From: Marisa cornuarietis
Lineage: Eukaryota; Mollusca; Gastropoda; Architaenioglossa; Ampullariidae
Direction of reading: 5' to 3'
NCBI GenBank assembly: GCA_004794655.1
Contig: SMMW01000001.1
Coordinates: 2,998,501 to 3,062,500 of the forward strand
DNA: 64,000 nucleotides
Part shown: piece by piece, positions 62,334 through 64,000 of the stretch
Layout of the letters: every line of letters begins with the position of its first letter
How positions within the stretch are numbered: position 1 is the stretch's first letter
Notes under the pieces: model-generated
What the model saw: only the letters and a program-made list of their open reading frames with translations
Databases searched by the model: none
What the model was told of the DNA's origin: nothing
Program-made: the position numbers and the translations under genes

Positions 62334-63416
62334 CAGAAAAAACTACGAAGCCCATTATTTCACTCTGCAAGTCTTTTACAATGGAACATTTTTTTCACAC
62401 CCAGAAGAAACGCACAATCCACGACTTGTAGTGTTTGCACGGACCTCTCCTGCATGCATTTACTACGTGGGGAGACAATCCTTATACTACGTTTACTGCC
62501 TTGACAGGCACATTTCATCTTCTCTAACATTTCCTCGCGAGCTATATGACATGGCTATGTCCCTTATGAAATCGTGATTTACGGGGCAGTCTATTGTTCC
62601 TTGCCACGCGGCTGTATCTGCACCCTCCCCGTCGAGGCAGTGGGGTTGAACACGACTCCCGAACGCTCCGTTCAGTACCCAATACATCTGAAGTGGCACG
62701 TGACCGTCCCCAGCCTGCCTGCCACTTGTCGTATCGGGGCAGGGAGTGGATACTGCTGTTTTCTAACCGCGGATCAATTAATGATCGTCATCGGGAGATT
62801 CGAACGCGTTTTTGTTTTTTTTTTACAAAAAAGTACAAAAGAGTACAATACAAGGCATCTCTGGAATTTCTGCTCTCCTGGAAGGTACTGCATTTAAGCT
62901 CGTATTCAACTCATGGGGCAAAGAACTAAGTGGCCCGCGACAGCTTCATAGGTCTCGTGCAAATATTCTGAAACGTGGCTAGGTGTCACAATGCTTTGAT
63001 ACATGGTCGGGTGGAACAATGGCGTGCAGGAAACGCTTCGCGTCGACCCGGAGTTTCGATTTCGGGTGGTTTGACAGACATCGCCCTAGTCCATGCCAGC
63101 CTGTGAGTGACGTGCCGGCAGCAACCTGCGTCAGCCACCCTGACTTAGCATCGAACCACGAAAAAGACTGTTTTGCTTTCTCCGCTTTTTGTTTCCCTAC
63201 AACTCTTCCGTCAGCGTCCGGAAAGGCGAGTCGACCTTCGGCACTGCCACTGCACTCATTAATCAAGACCCAGGCACGAGAAACCGTATCAAAAGTGATT
63301 TCCATAAAGAAACTAAACAGAACTGAAGCTTGTAATTCATCTTTTCAAACTGTTCCCTCAGCAAAATAAAATCGCTTCAAAAGCTCAAGAAAAGAAGGTC
63401 GCGTGGGGCTTAAGGA

Positions 63417-64000
63417 ATGAAACATCGCGGCAGCAAGAGCAAACTTGTGCAGACGTGTGCACGCTCACTCACGAAGACAGCTGTGAGCCGACCACAGCGA
63501 AAACCACGACGTCGGCACCGTCAGGCAGCAACATCAGAACCACTGCAGCGTGGGAAAGGAAACTCGGTGAAAAAGGCCAAGACTAAAAACCTTAAGACTG
63601 AACCTGACGCCATCATTGTTCGCCGTGGCGGTAAAACTCAACCTTATTCTCGGCCGCTGCCAGAAACGATTCACCGCAGACCGCACGGTGACTCTGCCGT
63701 GCCGTGGTGTGTTGAGACGCGCGGCAACATCGCCCTCGAGTCCCACGTGATCGGTGTCGGAGTTCCAGAAGACGACGCCGCAACAGAGTGCGATGAGATC
63801 GATAAAAGTGCGAAGCAAGTAGCGAAGGTTAAGGACTCGGTGCTGGCGAGCGAGAACGATGTTGCTTCGGTCTCCTCCCGCACCTCGCTGGAGGCGCTGG
63901 CTCGCATCGTGCAGGAGTTGTCTAAGGTGGCCGAGGATCTCCGGCTGTGTCGTCTGTCTGCCGAGCATCTTGACCACGACACCACACAGCCCGGCGACAC
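63417..64000 (+). CDS. Partial 5' end of an unrecognised gene, runs off the window
   Basis: From ATG 63417 (in-frame TAA just upstream, G at -3) a frame stays open for 194 codons to the window edge. The third positions become strongly GC-rich after about 63600. Residues 1-60 are very basic (RPQRKPRRRHRQ). Residues about 155-180 form a probable amphipathic helix or short coiled coil (LEALARIVQELSKVAEDLRL). I recognise no family. Both minus-strand frames here are also open, but this frame has the better start and codon use. The protein may be nuclear judging from its basic N-terminus; that is only an inference. Confidence 0.45.
   Translation, partial: MKHRGSKSKLVQTCARSLTKTAVSRPQRKPRRRHRQAATSEPLQRGKGNSVKKAKTKNLKTEPDAIIVRRGGKTQPYSRPLPETIHRRPHGDSAVPWCVETRGNIALESHVIGVGVPEDDAATECDEIDKSAKQVAKVKDSVLASENDVASVSSRTSLEALARIVQELSKVAEDLRLCRLSAEHLDHDTTQPGD

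Larger units (their letters stand above)
56191..63416. other. Upstream region of IkappaB-2
   Basis: No supportable gene. It contains a kappaB palindrome (58583-58593), CA-type microsatellites (58322-58361, 59255-59292, 62273-62331), a TTTG run (60056-60130) and an L2/CR1-like LINE end (61029-61720). Any 5' UTR exon of IkappaB-2 should lie here; I cannot place it. Confidence 0.55.

Noticed and set aside
62983..63369. 128-codon plus-strand open frame before the right-edge gene
   Set aside because: No recognisable motif and it ends before the better supported start at 63417; could at most be 5' UTR.
63534..64000. Minus-strand open frames at the right edge
   Set aside because: They mirror the GC-rich plus-strand frame from 63417, which has the better start and codon pattern.

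Overview
The window is animal nuclear DNA, most probably from a mollusc and perhaps a caenogastropod snail. Genes are sparse and split by GT-AG introns. Non-coding DNA is rich in (CA)n, (AAT)n, (TTTG)n and similar microsatellites, tRNA-derived SINEs, decayed LINE fragments and small DNA-transposon relics. The mollusc assignment is an inference from the style of the repeats and the character of the proteins; nothing in the sequence names the species.

Three genes can be modelled exon by exon with frames that join cleanly. (1) 1980-18329, plus strand: a four-exon class I SAM-dependent methyltransferase of the Rv2258c-like type, with a first intron of about 14.4 kb. (2) 26848-29685, plus strand: a five-exon IkappaB/Cactus protein of 392 aa with two DSG phosphodegrons, six ankyrin repeats and an IkappaB-alpha-like C-terminus. 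(3) 56190-52943, minus strand: a four-exon IkappaB paralogue of 722 aa with a very long N-terminal region, two DSG degrons, ankyrin repeats and an acidic tail. The two IkappaB genes face each other across about 23 kb, and their three shared introns have the same positions and phases, so they are very likely old duplicates. The window is therefore an IkappaB mini-cluster. The 11-bp palindromic kappaB site GGGGATTCCCC (or its reverse complement) occurs five times in the 64 kb. One copy is in the upstream region of IkappaB-1, one in its first intron, one inside the first coding exon of IkappaB-2 and one about 2.4 kb upstream of IkappaB-2. This fits NF-kappaB/Rel feedback, in which Rel switches on its own inhibitors.

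At the right edge a GC-rich reading frame opens at 63417 and runs off the window; it is probably the 5' end of another gene. Weaker coding traces lie on the minus strand at 48204-48735 (several frame breaks) and 41932-42206.

Layout: 1-1.98 kb, upstream DNA with a SINE-like piece; 1.98-18.3 kb, methyltransferase and its long repeat-filled intron (inverted SINE pair, small foldback repeat); 18.3-26.5 kb, intergenic with a 30-bp minisatellite; 26.5-30.7 kb, IkappaB-1; 30.7-52.9 kb, intergenic with a 310-bp hAT-type MITE, a 134-bp TIR element, a LINE reverse transcriptase fragment, CRE-rich DNA, a foldback hairpin, a p53-half-site-like tandem array and an ATTGT-rich satellite; 52.9-56.2 kb, IkappaB-2; 56.2-63.4 kb, upstream DNA with an L2/CR1-like LINE end; 63.4-64 kb, partial gene.
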